Below the pieces are notes generated by a model that was given only the letters and a program-made list of their open reading frames with translations, was not told where the DNA came from and searched no databases. Shown here piece after piece: positions 12,701 to 22,755 of a stretch of 31,794 nt of DNA. The stretch is taken from the NCBI GenBank assembly GCA_015852425.1, contig JAAAIG010000068.1:1-31794 (forward strand), read 5' to 3'. The stretch comes from Gryganskiella cystojenkinii. Its lineage: Eukaryota > Mortierellomycota > Mortierellomycetes > Mortierellales > Mortierellaceae. Positions within the stretch are counted from its first letter, which is position 1; each line of letters opens with the position of its first letter. The translations under genes were made by a program, and so were the position numbers.

Positions 12701-13808
12701 TAACAATGGTCGGCGACGACGAGGTGGTGCTGCCGCGGAGCAGTCATCGTCACACGACGCCCAGGTCTTGGAGTCTGTCCTGGATATTATTCAAAGAAAA
12801 GCTGAGGGTCAATCCTTGAACCAAGCTGACATCACCACGATGCTCTCTGCCTATTTCCGACTGGGACGCCCTGTGGCCGCAATTGACTTTTTCCGGAGCA
12901 CGCTGCGGGGTGCAAAGGAACCGAGACTGAGCACGGCCAGCTGTGGTGCTTTGTTGAGTGGTCTCTTGGCGCCTGAATTGGGTCGACGATACGATGGATC
13001 CGTCTTAAACCTGTATGCCAAGATGCTGACCGTGACCAGAACAAACCTTGTTGCTGCTGCCACAGCACACACGCCTCCTGCCGCTGCCTCTTCATTGTCA
13101 TCACCTCCGTCCTTTGGTAACCCGTCAGATGGCAGCCCGATTTCGTCTTCCACCGCCAACTTGTCGTCCATGCAAGGTCTCCCCGGTTTGGACATTGTCA
13201 CGATCAATATTCTGTTCCAGGCGTTCTCCAAACGCAAGAACTGGGCTCTGGTTCTTCAATTCTGGAAGGATTTTGAATCCATCGGGGCCGAGAACATGTA
13301 CCCGTTCGAGATGCCGTTGGAGTTTTGGGGGTTTGCAGCCGAGGCCTACCATAGGACGGCCACGGATCGATGGAAGGAGGAAGACCTTCAGAAACAACTT
13401 ACCCCACCCGAAGCTTTGATGAGACAACAAAATGGTCTCCGAGCCAAGGAAAACACCAAAAAAGCGGCGAAACGTCGTCTTCGACTCTTGAAGGCTCTTG
13501 CAGAAGAAGAGGACACGACGAACAGTACTGGAGAGGTCAGTCATGAGATCAAGGCCAGACAGTTGTTGACCAAGCTCTGGACCGTTCATCCATCGATGGG
13601 TCAGAAATGGAGCACTAGGATCTACGGGTTTAATATCTTTGAGGGCCAAGCGCGAGCAGCAGTCCCCTCTACCAATTCAACGTCGTCGTCATCGTCCTCT
13701 AGCTCAAACTCAAGCTCTACATCTACGTCGACATCGCATCAGAGTGCTGCCTTGTCCTCGTATCTGTCCGGTCTTGAGGAACGCCAGCAACAACATCAAA
13801 ACCACTAG
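9798..13808 (+). CDS. Pentatricopeptide repeat (PPR) protein, probably mitochondrial
   Basis: Single uninterrupted frame of 1336 aa, unusual here because most neighbours are split. PPR proteins bind single-stranded RNA and in fungi act mainly in mitochondrial RNA processing, stability or translation. The first 130 residues or so are rich in Arg, Ser and Thr with very few acidic residues, which suits mitochondrial import, although the start codon could lie a little further in. Residues about 457-955 form a tandem array of 13-14 degenerate 35-residue units with repeating starts such as TYNILLKGHL, TFNLLMSGYL, TFHIMMNSAK, TFGKLIHQYV, AFNTLMDGFT and TFTTLIKGYT, each closing with a PD/PN-type end such as GVEPDA or GIKPNA. 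Further PPR-like helices follow an Arg/Gly/Ser linker (about 1010-1040 and 1130-1165). The C-terminus is a Ser/Thr run. I cannot match it to a specific yeast or human PPR factor. Confidence 0.9.
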   Translation: MHKTTRQIWTSSSSSSSSCFFCDFRIFFSDPAASVRIPQRTPLPRITSSRSTTTQGRSISTSSNPTRVVLQQRQGAITFLKPSGIQSSLPRAAKVQRHGISTTTTTTTIGRKDSSSKGSSRSSTALHSVSDHGSVLLYSNQHHHYLQSRSAGSSLVHSLDHTLVLETASRRIQGGKLYRNLTTATTTSTSVLPSEMESETGSTLHRESTSTSTISESTSPSPSKTSTPASADSESLDQTTSDFRALFSKDAPARPRGNTPWRKNYMNQGSELEESLRKAVYDREPIGNWWPMYEQVAESRQWNLRGLLLAQGLPPAEDSVFCTMDFLRFIGSLKVSTQPSEGRLFKLERLFEDYHCALGLPSSNVKVYTALLDTLTFWKQQDLVPQWIGRFKFKIMAPPATGMADALLTHRLLIPERAQEQYQNLMRVLGNTAQIEPILECLQELKSSQTRFLKPTTHTYDSILQAHLRRKDTTSAMSVFQEMQEQPGCEPQISTYNILLKGHLDNKDALSAQRVLETLLLSEHRPNIDTFNLLMSGYLQVGEFELVNGFYKGLDEYGLTPDAKTFRILMRSHQQQGQVDQVLNLFRKLMESPREELHPGPEAYRVLIQTLATNERMVDALKVLRELTESRRFLIPISIYQVFLVQYAREGQAEKARRVLETIIREKLAISGGTINPLIQVYLSSRDYAEVREMTDLMHSHGIRPTDVTFHIMMNSAKYSGNLEGAMQLYSRMLSEGVEPDAWTYNTLLDVIISKLTPRCGNARWKGDGRAVTAEQIQEYVPKIETLLVEMRTRGIRPDVVTFGKLIHQYVVLRDIEQAEMVFHEMIKSGIKPNAVAFNTLMDGFTVIGEMDKAIELFRKMTKYGVEPDATTFTTLIKGYTNLNRIKAAQDFANSMQQFHGSKFRMDRYGLHTLMQLAQKSSQPYMTLDFFEIMRSRGLEPDSVTYTILANALSRELAESNRRRKSLANNGRRRRGGAAAEQSSSHDAQVLESVLDIIQRKAEGQSLNQADITTMLSAYFRLGRPVAAIDFFRSTLRGAKEPRLSTASCGALLSGLLAPELGRRYDGSVLNLYAKMLTVTRTNLVAAATAHTPPAAASSLSSPPSFGNPSDGSPISSSTANLSSMQGLPGLDIVTINILFQAFSKRKNWALVLQFWKDFESIGAENMYPFEMPLEFWGFAAEAYHRTATDRWKEEDLQKQLTPPEALMRQQNGLRAKENTKKAAKRRLRLLKALAEEEDTTNSTGEVSHEIKARQLLTKLWTVHPSMGQKWSTRIYGFNIFEGQARAAVPSTNSTSSSSSSSSNSSSTSTSTSHQSAALSSYLSGLEERQQQHQNH

Positions 13809-14640
13809 AGCACCGCTCGGTCAAGACTAAGCGGCGTGAGGAGCTTTTCTCCATTTGTATAATACCAAAATTTAATAAAACTAGATCCGTGAGGAACTCC
13901 TATAAATTTGTTGGAGCGACAAGAGTCAAAAGGGGGGAGCGACTGAACTCCAGTTCAGACAACGCAATGGCTGCATTCTTCCTGTAAGGGTTGTGGGCTC
14001 AGGAGGAGGATGTTATATTTTCGGAAAGACACATTAGAAGTACGGAAGGCGTAAAAGAAAGTCACCATACTCGAAAAATTCGGTGGCGTTGACGGAGTGT
14101 AGGAAGCGCGTTTCTTTTGAGTAAACTCGATCTTTGTCCACAACTGGTCAGCCGACTATGTTGATCAAGAGACTAGCGCGCAAACTGTTAGATCTGTGGG
14201 GCAACCTTTTTTTTTTTTTTTTGAGGGCCCTGCTCATCGAGTAGCGGCTAGGTTATTTTTACACTTCGATTGAGAGCAACTGTAATGATCCAAAGATATC
14301 TGTCTCCAAGCGAAGTCGTTCTTGGTCACACTTGTTTTCTTGTAGTCGAACAGCTTTCTTTTCTTTCTTGTTTCTCGTATTTTGGTTTTATTCCAGACAG
14401 TATTAAAGAAAACCCCAAAACAAAAAGAAAAGAAGAAAAAAAAAGTTGAAGGGTGTTTGTTATATATGCCGAGCATTCGATTGCCATCCTTTTTGTTCTC
14501 CTTCTCAGACAAACAATCATCAACCGCCAAACTCGAGAATGTTTTCTTGAAAGACTTTAGTTATTGTTGTAATTGCTGCTTATCCGTGCTGCCCTAAAGC
14601 GTATCCAGCTTTTCCTCACAATCTCTTGGAATTTGGTAGT
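13809..14640. other. Convergent 3' spacer between PPR and endosulfine genes
   Basis: Apart from the AATAAA site the stretch shows a long T run near 14206-14222 and A-rich blocks near 14410-14445. Open frames on either strand (for example 14234-14530 minus) are low-complexity Lys/Phe/Ser translations of these tracts. No gene is supported. Confidence 0.6.
13874..13879 (+). terminator. AATAAA polyadenylation signal of the PPR gene
   Basis: A canonical AATAAA lies 66 nt after the PPR stop codon on the same strand, in AT-rich DNA. Confidence 0.55.
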
Positions 14641-15589
14641 TTACTCAAACTTTGGCTGACTGACATTGGGCGTAGTACCCTCGGGGATATCGGATTCGTG
14701 TACGAGCGAGCTTTCCTTCACAGGGGGTGATCCATGGGCAGCGTTGGGTGCTACTGGGTTGGAATGTGGGATGTTCTCTGGTTGAGGGTGTTGTGATCCT
14801 ACAGGCGTTGAGGTCTTTCCTGCTTTTTGGAGAGCATAGTCGCCAGAGTCAAAGTATTTGCGCTCCTAATAACACAATAACAAAATAACAAAAAAAGAGT
14901 CTTGTTGTTAGAAATTGTATCTATATATAAAAATAGCTAAATGGATCCCTTGCTCTCTGACAGGGGCCGGGTCCAGGTCCAGCTGATGATGGATCGTCAT
15001 GCATATCTTTCTGGTCCAGATGCATAATGATGGTTTGTATCTTATTCACCGACTTTTGCGCGCTTTCCCCGTTAACTTTGCCTCTCAGATACAGTTTTCA
15101 AAGATAGCCTCCATCCTTTTCCTTCATTGTGTCATCCGATAGTCCCAGTATGCAGAGTCGACAGTGCTCAGTCAGTTGACGCGTTCGTTCCAGTTGTCCA
15201 GTATTTGTTCCACTTTGCCAGAAAATCGAAGGTGCGGTGTCGTTACCTTCAACTTGTTTCCAAGAAGAGCCTTGTTGGTGGGCAGTCTGTTGCCGTACAT
15301 GCGCTGCAGTTTTTCCTCCTGCTCGCTCATGGTCTATAAACAAACAAAAAAAAACGCGATCAGGCGCAAGTCGGTTGTGGGGTCAATATCAATATGAGGT
15401 CATTGTTCATTCACGGAGAGAAAAAAAATAAAAATAAAAGAAAAAGTATCATGCGGGTGACCATTGTGGAATGGTTCGAAATGGTCAGTGCCGGTACAAA
15501 ACGAGAAGGGTGCGTGTTCTAACCTGGGCGGACGATCCTTGTCCTGGTGCTGTCGGCTTGTTAACAGTAGGGTTGAGAGGGGAGCTCAT
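14641..15589 (-). CDS. IGO1: Endosulfine-family PP2A inhibitor (Igo/ENSA/ARPP-19)
   Basis: Small predicted protein (125 aa) in three exons on the minus strand: 15589-15524, 15333-15247 and 14865-14641; introns are 190 and 381 nt, all phase 0. In the family, phosphorylation by Greatwall kinase (yeast Rim15) turns endosulfine into an inhibitor of PP2A-B55, controlling mitotic entry in animals and quiescence entry in yeast under nutrient limitation. The invariant kinase target FDSGDY is at residues 56-61 with Ser58 as the expected phosphoacceptor. Before it comes the conserved helix EEKLQRMYGNRLPTNK and LLGNKLKERKY, which reads continuously only after intron 2 is removed. The tail after residue 70 is Pro/Ser-rich and probably disordered. 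The start codon was chosen because it opens a 22-residue exon ending exactly at a GTTAGA donor; that first exon is the least certain part. Upstream lie a TGACGTC and a CACGTG site. Confidence 0.9.
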
Positions 15590-17353
15590 GACGATCGTTT
15601 ATAAATTGTGTTCGGAGGTAGAAATAAAGGTTGTTTCTTCGCTGTCGTGCCTTGTCAGGAGTGCGTTTTGTTCGGTTCCAATGAAATGCAATGAAAGACA
15701 ATGGAAACGAACGTGAATAAATGGATGAATGAAATGATAAGAAAAAGTGGATGGGAAGCAAAGAAGAAGAAAATGAGAAAATGAGAGAATGAGGAAAAGA
15801 AAAAAAAAAAGAGTTTGTCGTGGCGTGGGTACCCCTTCTTTTTTTGGGCTTCTCCCTCTTCTGCTGTCTCAGTCCCAAAGGTGACCATCGGCAAACGCCT
15901 ACCCAATGACGTCGCTGGAAGAGTGGGAGTCACTCCACGTGATGCAAATTTAGTGGCGTGCAACTTTTTTTTTTTTTTTTTGTTTAATTCTTTCTCGGCG
16001 TGTTCCTGCTTCGATTTTTTTTTTTCGCGAACAGAATAGCTGCGATCACTTTTTTCCAAAGCATTTGTCACAACAACGTGTTACTGGAAAAATCATCTTA
16101 GGCACGTTTTGAGAAAACTTTGGCATGCCAATGGGATACTGTCCCGTGTAACCCCTGTGCCAATTCCAATTTCACTTGCACCAATTTATGATGATTTTAC
16201 CAGACCGCAGATCTTCCTTTCATTTATGAGACACTGGAATACCGTGGCTACAGCAAATAACGACCTCCGTCCTTCCACGTTACTCTCCGAGAAGAACAAA
16301 AAAAACAGCACATTTAGGAACATCCTCACTAAAGGTAGCGCTTTGATTCCCGGTCTAAATGGGAAGAAGCTTACCTAAATTATCGTTGGACGGGCGGAAC
16401 AGCCTCTGTGTTCCCTACTCGAAGACCTAAGGTTTTTCATTTGCTGGAAAAAGGCGTTGTACGACCAGACTCACTTCCCGTTTCTCTCTGCCTTTTGAGC
16501 ACAGCTTGCAAAAAAGATAAAAAAAAACACGAAGAAAAAAAATAACAAAGGCGAAAGAAGTCTCGACCAGTCCTTTGCTTTTCTTCCCACACCACACCGG
16601 GAAGAAACGAATTGACCGAACGAACACAAGAGACAAGTGGACTAAAAAAAGAAAAAAAGATGAAACGTCCCGGCAATCAAGCTGATGTCAAGCGAACAAA
16701 GCAGAATGCGCTCCTCCCAGAGGAACAGTTTCTAGGGTGTGGTGAAGAAGAGCAGAGATGAGTGAATGATCAAGGCTGCATCGAAGGATGTGTGTCCCCC
16801 TCCCAGTCCGTGGTTTGCCCAAGGACAACACAGAAATACAGACGGAAGCATGCACCGAACGGCGGATATGATGACAAAAAAAAAAGGTCAATTTCGACCG
16901 TTGGCGCTGTCGGGGAAAAAAATATTTGGATTCAGGGCGAAACTAAAGAAAAAAAAGGGCCCTGATTGCCTTGTGTTGTCTGCTTTTTGCTTCTCACTCT
17001 AATTCGTTTCTTTTGTTTCATTGTTTCATTCATTTATTCTTTTATTCATTCATTTCTCATTCTTTTGTTTCTTTTACCATTGAGTTCATTTGCATTTGTA
17101 TTATTGTAGCTCTCAATCCCACGTTATTGTTTATTTTTTCACCACGCTTTGCAAACAAAGACCATATCACGATCCACTCTTTCCGGTCTCCCCTCAAAAA
17201 CGCAAAAACGCGCGGCCCTTTGCTTTAAAAACACCTCTGTCCTCCTTTATTTTTTTTTTCTTCGACAAAACCAAAACCTCGCCTCCCTCTCGGGTACCTT
17301 GCAGACACACACCCACGCACAACCACGCACAACCCACACTGGTTCACACAACA
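15590..17353. other. Divergent spacer between endosulfine and G-alpha genes
   Basis: About 1.76 kb that must contain both promoters and leaders. It is dominated by A/T homopolymers (for example T runs near 15965-15981 and 16014-16025) and by CATT-type repeats near 17025-17060. The final 100 bases are C/A-rich leader with CACAC repeats. Frames such as 16109-16378 (plus) and 16437-16676 (minus) show no family signature. Confidence 0.55.
15907..15941. promoter_or_regulatory. CRE-like TGACGTC and E-box CACGTG upstream of the endosulfine gene
   Basis: TGACGTC (15907-15913) and CACGTG (15936-15941) lie about 320-350 bp upstream of the endosulfine start codon. They match binding sites of fungal bZIP/CREB-type and bHLH factors. 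Short motifs recur by chance, so the role is inference. Confidence 0.35.
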
Positions 17354-20300
17354 ATGGAACTCTCGTCATTATCAGGAGACGACCGTGAACACGGAAACCC
17401 AGTCAACAATCCCACCGACCTCGGTCCTCTTCTCACAACCCAGTTCACCGGTAGTCGAACAGATCAGAAAAAAGCCAAGGCCCACAGTGATGCCATTGAC
17501 AAATCTCTCAGGTCCGACAAGGAACGAAAGCAAAGAGAAGGCGGCATCAAACTGCTTATCCTTGGTGAGTTCTCGGGCTTTGCCACATTTCTTCCATATT
17601 TCATTTCCCTTTGTTGTCCTAATACCATGGTCATCAATCTCTCTCAATCTTCAATCCTGACGCACGAGTTGGGTAAATGTGACAACTTGAATACAACAAT
17701 ACGATCGGAAAAGGCGATAGTGTGGTTGATACCAGGGGAGAACAAGAACGGGAAACGTGCAATCACAAAATAGGACACCATGACATTGCAGAGCGTTTAT
17801 TTCTTGCAGCAACGCGGTTCATCGCTTTACTAAAAGTGTGAGAAAGCGAGAGATCTGCAAAACCTGCTCCATCAATGTTTCAAGCAATTATCGTTTTTCT
17901 TTTTCCATTTTCCAATATTTCATCTTTCATCTTCATCAGGCCACTGCCTTCTGATAGTTTCTTCAGTTGAAGAATCAATGATAACAACAACATGCCCAAA
18001 AAAAAAAAAAAAAAAAAAAGGTATTTTTTTGTGGGGCGCCAGGCTTTTCTTTTTTTTTTTTTTTTCTTTTCTCTTTTTTCCCACTTTTTTTTCTCAGTTT
18101 TTTATCCCTTGCCCAATTGCTCATTCCCGCCGATCACATCCACATGCATTTGTCTGTCCTCACCGTGCTTTGTTTTCGGGTCCAATCGACTGATTTTTAC
18201 TTGGAAACAAGGTTTATTTTGTGATCATTTTACGTGCCCTGTTCTGAAGTCGGAATATGAACCAAGTTTCGCCCCCCTTTTCCGCGATCCTTCTGGATCT
18301 GGGGGACATTGTTGTGCTTTGCGTCGCTACTGCAGCATTTTTTTTCGTGCATAATTCGGGAAATATCTCTTCGCCGAAGAAGTCAAACGCTTAGATTGTT
18401 AGTGGCCAGGGTTCATTGCTCGAGCATCTCGTCGTGACCTTGGTAACCAGCGCTGACTTGCTCTTCATATTTTTATATTCCCTCCAGCACTCAACTGCCA
18501 CGTTCACTTTGAGAAACATGGAACTCAACGCTACTTGCTAACTCAATTCATCGCTTCTCAACTTTACTAAACAACTCCGATTATTATTATTTTTCTTTTT
18601 TGGCTTCCCATTGCTTGGTTAGGCCCTTCGGAGACTGGCAAGACGACAGTCCTGAAGCAACTAAAGCTACTCTATGGTCGAAAGGGATTGGACGCTGAAC
18701 GCCAGACATTCAGGCGGATTGTACATTTGAACGTGATGAAAGCGATGCAGACGCTTATTGAGGGTATGGAAGCTGCCCATGTCCCTATCGCGAACCCAGA
18801 AAACGAGCAACATTTAGAGGCCATCATGAGATTGGAATCACTCTTGAAACGGTACTCAATCACGTCCATTGGTTTGCCAAACCCAGCCATCCCACGAAAG
18901 ATTACGGATGCCAAGGCCGAGACGGATTTGTTTGAAGAAATGGTTCCGGCCATCAAGGCATTATGGGCCGATGAAGGTGTACAAATGGCCTTCAAGACCC
19001 TCACACAGCTCAGTATCCAAGACTCTGCATCATAGTAAGTGGATATCGTCAATTATCGGACAACTGTCCTTTAATCTTTTTCTTTTTTGTGCGCGATTTT
19101 ATGTCCAGTTTGACTGCTCCGACGAGGTGTTGTTTAGGTCCTGTCCAATGATGCAATAATCCGGATGTCGCCCGATGAATATCTCTACTCTTAAACAATT
19201 GAGAGTCGTGTGGACAGAATATGTGGCTAATCATCTTCTCTCCCTCTTCCTGACAACTTTTCAAACAGTTTTCTGGATTGCATTGATCGACTTGCAAGAC
19301 CAGAGTATATTCCCACAGACAGCGACATTTTGCAGGCACGCGTACGGACTCTGGCTGTCTCTGAGCACCTGTTTAACATTGATAATGTTGCTTATCGGTA
19401 TGTACCTTTTGGCGGAGAATTACTTTTTTCGTCAATACTCAGCAGAAAAGGCTGATATTTATTTATTGCAAGTGCCTAACCCTGGTCATGGCTACTCTCC
19501 CCTCTCCTTCAATAATTTTTACAATTTTAGAATATACGATGTTGGCGGACAGAAGTCTCTCAGGAAATACTGGGCGTAAGTCCTTTGTACTAGTTTGTTT
19601 ATTTCGGTTGGACTTTGGGTGGTCAACTTTTCTGCTTGTGGAATTCGAATGGTCATCCTCCCCCTCATGGAAAGAGAAAACTGCGGACAAGCAGGACTTG
19701 CAATTGCAGTGCTCAAGGGCGCGTCATTGAAGTCTTTGCTTAGAAAATAACGCTAATCGAAAATGACCACAGAGGCAACGCAAGAAAAGAGTTCAAAAAA
19801 TATTTGACGAAACCATATTTGCCCAAGCTGAACTAAGAAGTCGGTATTCGAGGCTTTGATTCTCATCATCAAAGGACAACAGCAACGAAATTGATGACCA
19901 TTGCAACGGTCATTCAGTTATCACAATTCAGTTCTCTCCCTTTCCAACTACTTACATATCTTACATACCTCTAATTTCTTTGTCGAAATAGGCCTTACTT
20001 TGATGACGTAAACGCAATTATTTTTATGGGCGCTCTCTCTGCTTACGATCAACAATGCGAGGACGAACCAGGACTGAATCGACTGCAGGAATGCCTGGTC
20101 CTCTTCAACGATATCGCGAATCACAAACTCTTTGCGTTGACCTCCATGATATTGTTCTTGAACAAGATTGATATCTTTCAACGAAAACTCGAATCTGGCT
20201 CCATGGTCAGCAAATATTTCCCAGAGTATCGAGGACCAAACGATTATTTCAGCACGACAGTTTTCTTCCAATACCGGTTTCTTCAACAAGTTAAGGACCT

Positions 20301-20696
20301 GACCAAACAGGTCTACACTCATTTCACCCATGCTACCGTAAGTTTTTTTTTTTTGAGTTTTGAGTTTTGTTTTCCATGCACAACGACGGGTGAAACAAAG
20401 GCGAATGTACTCTTAGTTGGGTACCCGACAGGAACCCAATGTTTATTACGTTTTGTTTGTTGTTGTTTTGGAGGGAAGACCTCTGCCATGTGGCAGACAC
20501 GGGGATTTTTATGGCTGGCCCCCAAATTATTATTTTTTCTTTTGCTCAGGGATGGACCCCAAAAGTAATTTTCCCTTCTTAATGCTCAACCTCTTTTTCT
20601 TGCCGTAAATAGGACACGAACCAGATGCGGGTCATTGTTGTGGCTGTTAATGCCATTGTACAGCGCTTGAATCTCAGCAATTCTGGGCTCTTGTAA
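17354..20696 (+). CDS. Atypical heterotrimeric G-protein alpha subunit
   Basis: GTP-binding switch protein that normally couples seven-helix receptors to effectors at the plasma membrane. Exons are 17354-17564, 18623-19034, 19269-19397, 19531-19575, 19992-20337 and 20613-20696; introns are 1058, 234, 133, 416 and 275 nt, and the product is 408 aa. Ras and helical domains are complete. The P-loop at 71-79 reads GPSETGKTT instead of the usual GAGESGKST. Switch I is QARVRTLAVSEHL (Arg232 and Thr235 retained, the following Thr-Gly replaced by Leu236-Ala237). Switch II is DVGGQKSLRKYW (Gln258 retained). NKID is at 323-326 and the C-terminal base motif is THATDT rather than TCATDT. The N-terminus (MELSSLSGDD) lacks both a myristoylation Gly2 and a nearby palmitoylation Cys. 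The C-terminus is NLSNSGLL, with no Cys at position -4. All phases close and homology continues across every junction, so it is a real gene of a divergent class; whether it is membrane-bound is unclear. Confidence 0.92.
17565..18622 (+). other. Long first intron of the G-alpha gene
   Basis: At 1058 nt this is the longest intron in the window, about ten times the usual size. It contains a 22-A run (17998-18019) closely followed by T-rich tracts (about 18049-18110) that could pair with it. It separates LLILG from the P-loop. I found no extra exon or RNA gene inside. Confidence 0.7.
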
Positions 20697-21431
20697 AACG
20701 GTCGAGTGACTCTTTTTTTATTTTTTTCTTTTTCTGGCCACTATCTCGCACACCGAGGCCGTACTCTAACAAAGGTCTTTCCCCTCTGCAAGCATCTCAT
20801 CTCACTTCACGCCTCACTATTTTACTCCAAAAAAACATTGTATCATATCATATATATCTTCGTATTTTCTTTTTATTGTGACCAGCAGAGGAAAAGATCT
20901 GTCGGAGGATGTTCTCTATACCGCGCAACCTTGGCACAGACGCGCACCCAGCTTCCCTTTTAGAAATATTGCAATTGACGCGATTAATAAAATAGCCCGA
21001 GTATTAATACTCCTTGAATGAAATATCTGGTGGCGGGAGTTTTATTTATTTTGCGAGAGGGGGGGAGGGGATCAACCAACATCTGGACATCTGCCGAGAA
21101 AGGAGACAAAGCGAAGCGGAAAGAAGGAGAAAGAAAGTGTCCAAAAGGCGCGTGTCTTGTAGGACTTGCAAGGACACGGTTCCCCCAGCTAAGCCTGGCT
21201 GGATCAAAGGGAGAGACAGTCACAAAGTCACGAAATGACGGTAGCTTGATCGCATGCTTCTCGGTCTTCCATTTGAATCAAATTCTTCTCGTCATTGGCG
21301 TTCCATTCCTTTTTTTTTTTTTTTTAATTCTCTGTCCCTTTTATCCAAAAATATAATTGCCTCATTCTCAAACGCCAATCCCACTTCTTCATCTCCCATT
21401 TACAGCTCGCTATTTTTCTTCATTTCCAATC
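20697..21431. other. Spacer between G-alpha and Nudix genes
   Basis: Contains the 3' flank of the G-alpha gene (T-rich), a purine-rich block near 21055-21140, a T run near 21309-21325 and the leader of the Nudix gene. No supported gene on either strand. Confidence 0.55.
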
Positions 21432-22393
21432 ATGCACAGCGCAGTTGCCAGAGAAGGTCGTCAGAACCAGTTGTACACGGAGGGAGCGCGTCTGGTACGT
21501 TGTTTTTCTTTCAACTTTGAAAGTCCCATTCAACGATATCTCGACCGTTGAGGGTGGTGCCAACCCCTCCTCTCTCTCTCTCCTCGCATGAAATTGATAT
21601 GCATCTCACAACTGCTTTCTTTGTCTCTTCTCTGGTTCTAATCCGCTCTGCATAATCCTAATACTAAAATAATATAGGTTGCTGGATGTGTCCCGGTCGA
21701 CCGGAAGAATCGTCGCGTCCTCTTGGTCGCCAGTAGCAAGCACGATGGTGAATGGGTCCTGCCCAAGGGTGGATGGGAAAATGATGAGACTCAGGAAGAA
21801 GCCGCTGCCCGAGAGACTTGGGAAGAAGGTAAGAGTATCTCTGAAGCTCTCTCTCTCTCTCTGTCTCTGTCTCTCTATTTCAATTCTTGGTGCAATCGAC
21901 TTATCGATGCGAAACAAATGGACGGCAGACTGTTGACGAAAACCCCTGTTTACATTTTTTCTTTTTATCGTAACAATGCTCCTTTTCTATAGGTGGCGTC
22001 ATTGGCAGGATTGTAGCCCATTTGGGAGAATTCGAGCACAAGATCAATAAGAGAACTGGAGGACCCGAAAGCATCTTTATCTTTTACGAGATGGATGTGG
22101 AAAGGATAGAGGATCGTTGGCCAGAGATGAGGAAGCGCGAACGTCGTTGGGTAAGGTTGATTGTGTGTTTTGCTCTTCTTTCTCTTTTTTTTTGTGTGTC
22201 CGTCGCACAGCCTCGCTGTCAAAACGGACAGCCGTTGTGACCTAAAGTACTTACTCTCGCTCTATTTTTATTCGTGATTCTCTCCTTCACGTATCGGATA
22301 CGCGAATAGTTCTCGTTCGAGGATGCCAGGGCAGCGGTCTCAAAGAAGGTCATGAGGAAAGCACTGGATCAATGCTCTTTGGCAAGGGGATAG
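21432..22393 (+). CDS. Nudix diphosphoinositol polyphosphate / diadenosine polyphosphate phosphohydrolase
   Basis: Small Nudix hydrolase resembling yeast Ddp1, fission yeast Aps1 and human DIPP, enzymes that remove the beta-phosphate of inositol pyrophosphates and cleave diadenosine polyphosphates. Exons are 21432-21494, 21678-21828, 21993-22150 and 22310-22393; introns are 183, 164 and 159 nt, and the product is 151 aa. The N-terminal strand carries VAGCVPVDRKNRRVLLVAS; EWVLPKGGWEND leads into the Nudix box at residues 52-74, with the metal-binding core REtwEEgG split by intron 2 at a phase-1 glycine codon. ESIFIFYEMDV follows, and the C-terminal helix begins WFSFEDA, a typical DIPP end. Length is close to Ddp1 and DIPP1 (170-190 aa), only slightly shorter. 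Intron 2 holds a CT microsatellite. Substrate choice between inositol pyrophosphate and Ap5A/Ap6A cannot be settled from sequence. Confidence 0.92.
21847..21876. repeat. CT microsatellite in Nudix intron 2
   Basis: About fifteen CT units interrupted by two GT steps, just downstream of the intron 2 donor. It may also serve as pyrimidine-rich intron sequence. Confidence 0.8.
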
Positions 22394-22577
22394 GATAAGC
22401 TACTCCCAACGGAAAAAAAGCTAGTCGCCGTTCGCGTATTCGAGAACGAATGCCTGGAAAAAAAATAAAAAAAGGCGTATATCAAAGGAATAAGGACAAA
22501 AAAAAATGCAGTGGGCTGTGGCCTTGTCAAAAGGGGTGAAGGTGAGCAGCACTAGGGGTAAGCCGAAAGCGACAGGT

Positions 22578-22585
22578 AAAAAAAA
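22578..22585 (-). terminator. RNA polymerase III terminator of tRNA-Thr
   Basis: Eight A on the plus strand give eight T on the tRNA strand, starting about 21 nt after the tRNA 3' end, which suits Pol III termination. Confidence 0.7.
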
Positions 22586-22606
22586 CAGCCGGTGACAGCA
22601 AAATGA

Positions 22607-22679
22607 TGCCCTTGGCCGGATTTGAACCAGCGGCCTCTTGTTTACAAGACAAACGCGATAACCCCTACGCTACAAGGGC
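22607..22679 (-). tRNA. tRNA-Thr(UGU)
   Basis: On the minus strand the 73 nt fold into a cloverleaf. The acceptor stem GCCCTTG pairs with CAAGGGC, followed by discriminator A. There is a short D arm (GCG/CGC), an anticodon stem TTTGT/ACAAG around loop CTTGTAA (anticodon TGT after T33), and a T arm GCTGG/CCGGC around TTCAAAT. The B box GGTTCAAATCC (22618-22628) is canonical and the A box is recognisable. No intron and no encoded CCA. It reads ACA threonine codons. Confidence 0.95.
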
Positions 22680-22755
22680 AGATTTGATGCCATTCGGTAT
22701 GCCGAACCAAATTTTCCGCTGGTACTGACTCCGAACTTTCAAAATTTCAAATCAA

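Noticed and set aside
16661..16762. 33-codon ORF (MKRPGNQADV...) as a possible upstream ORF of G-alpha
   Set aside because: It lies about 600 bp from the start codon and there is no evidence that it falls within the mRNA leader.
17090..17353. In-frame extension of the G-alpha ORF upstream of 17354
   Set aside because: It is T-rich then C/A-rich leader sequence with no similarity to G-alpha N-termini; the ATG at 17354 has good context.
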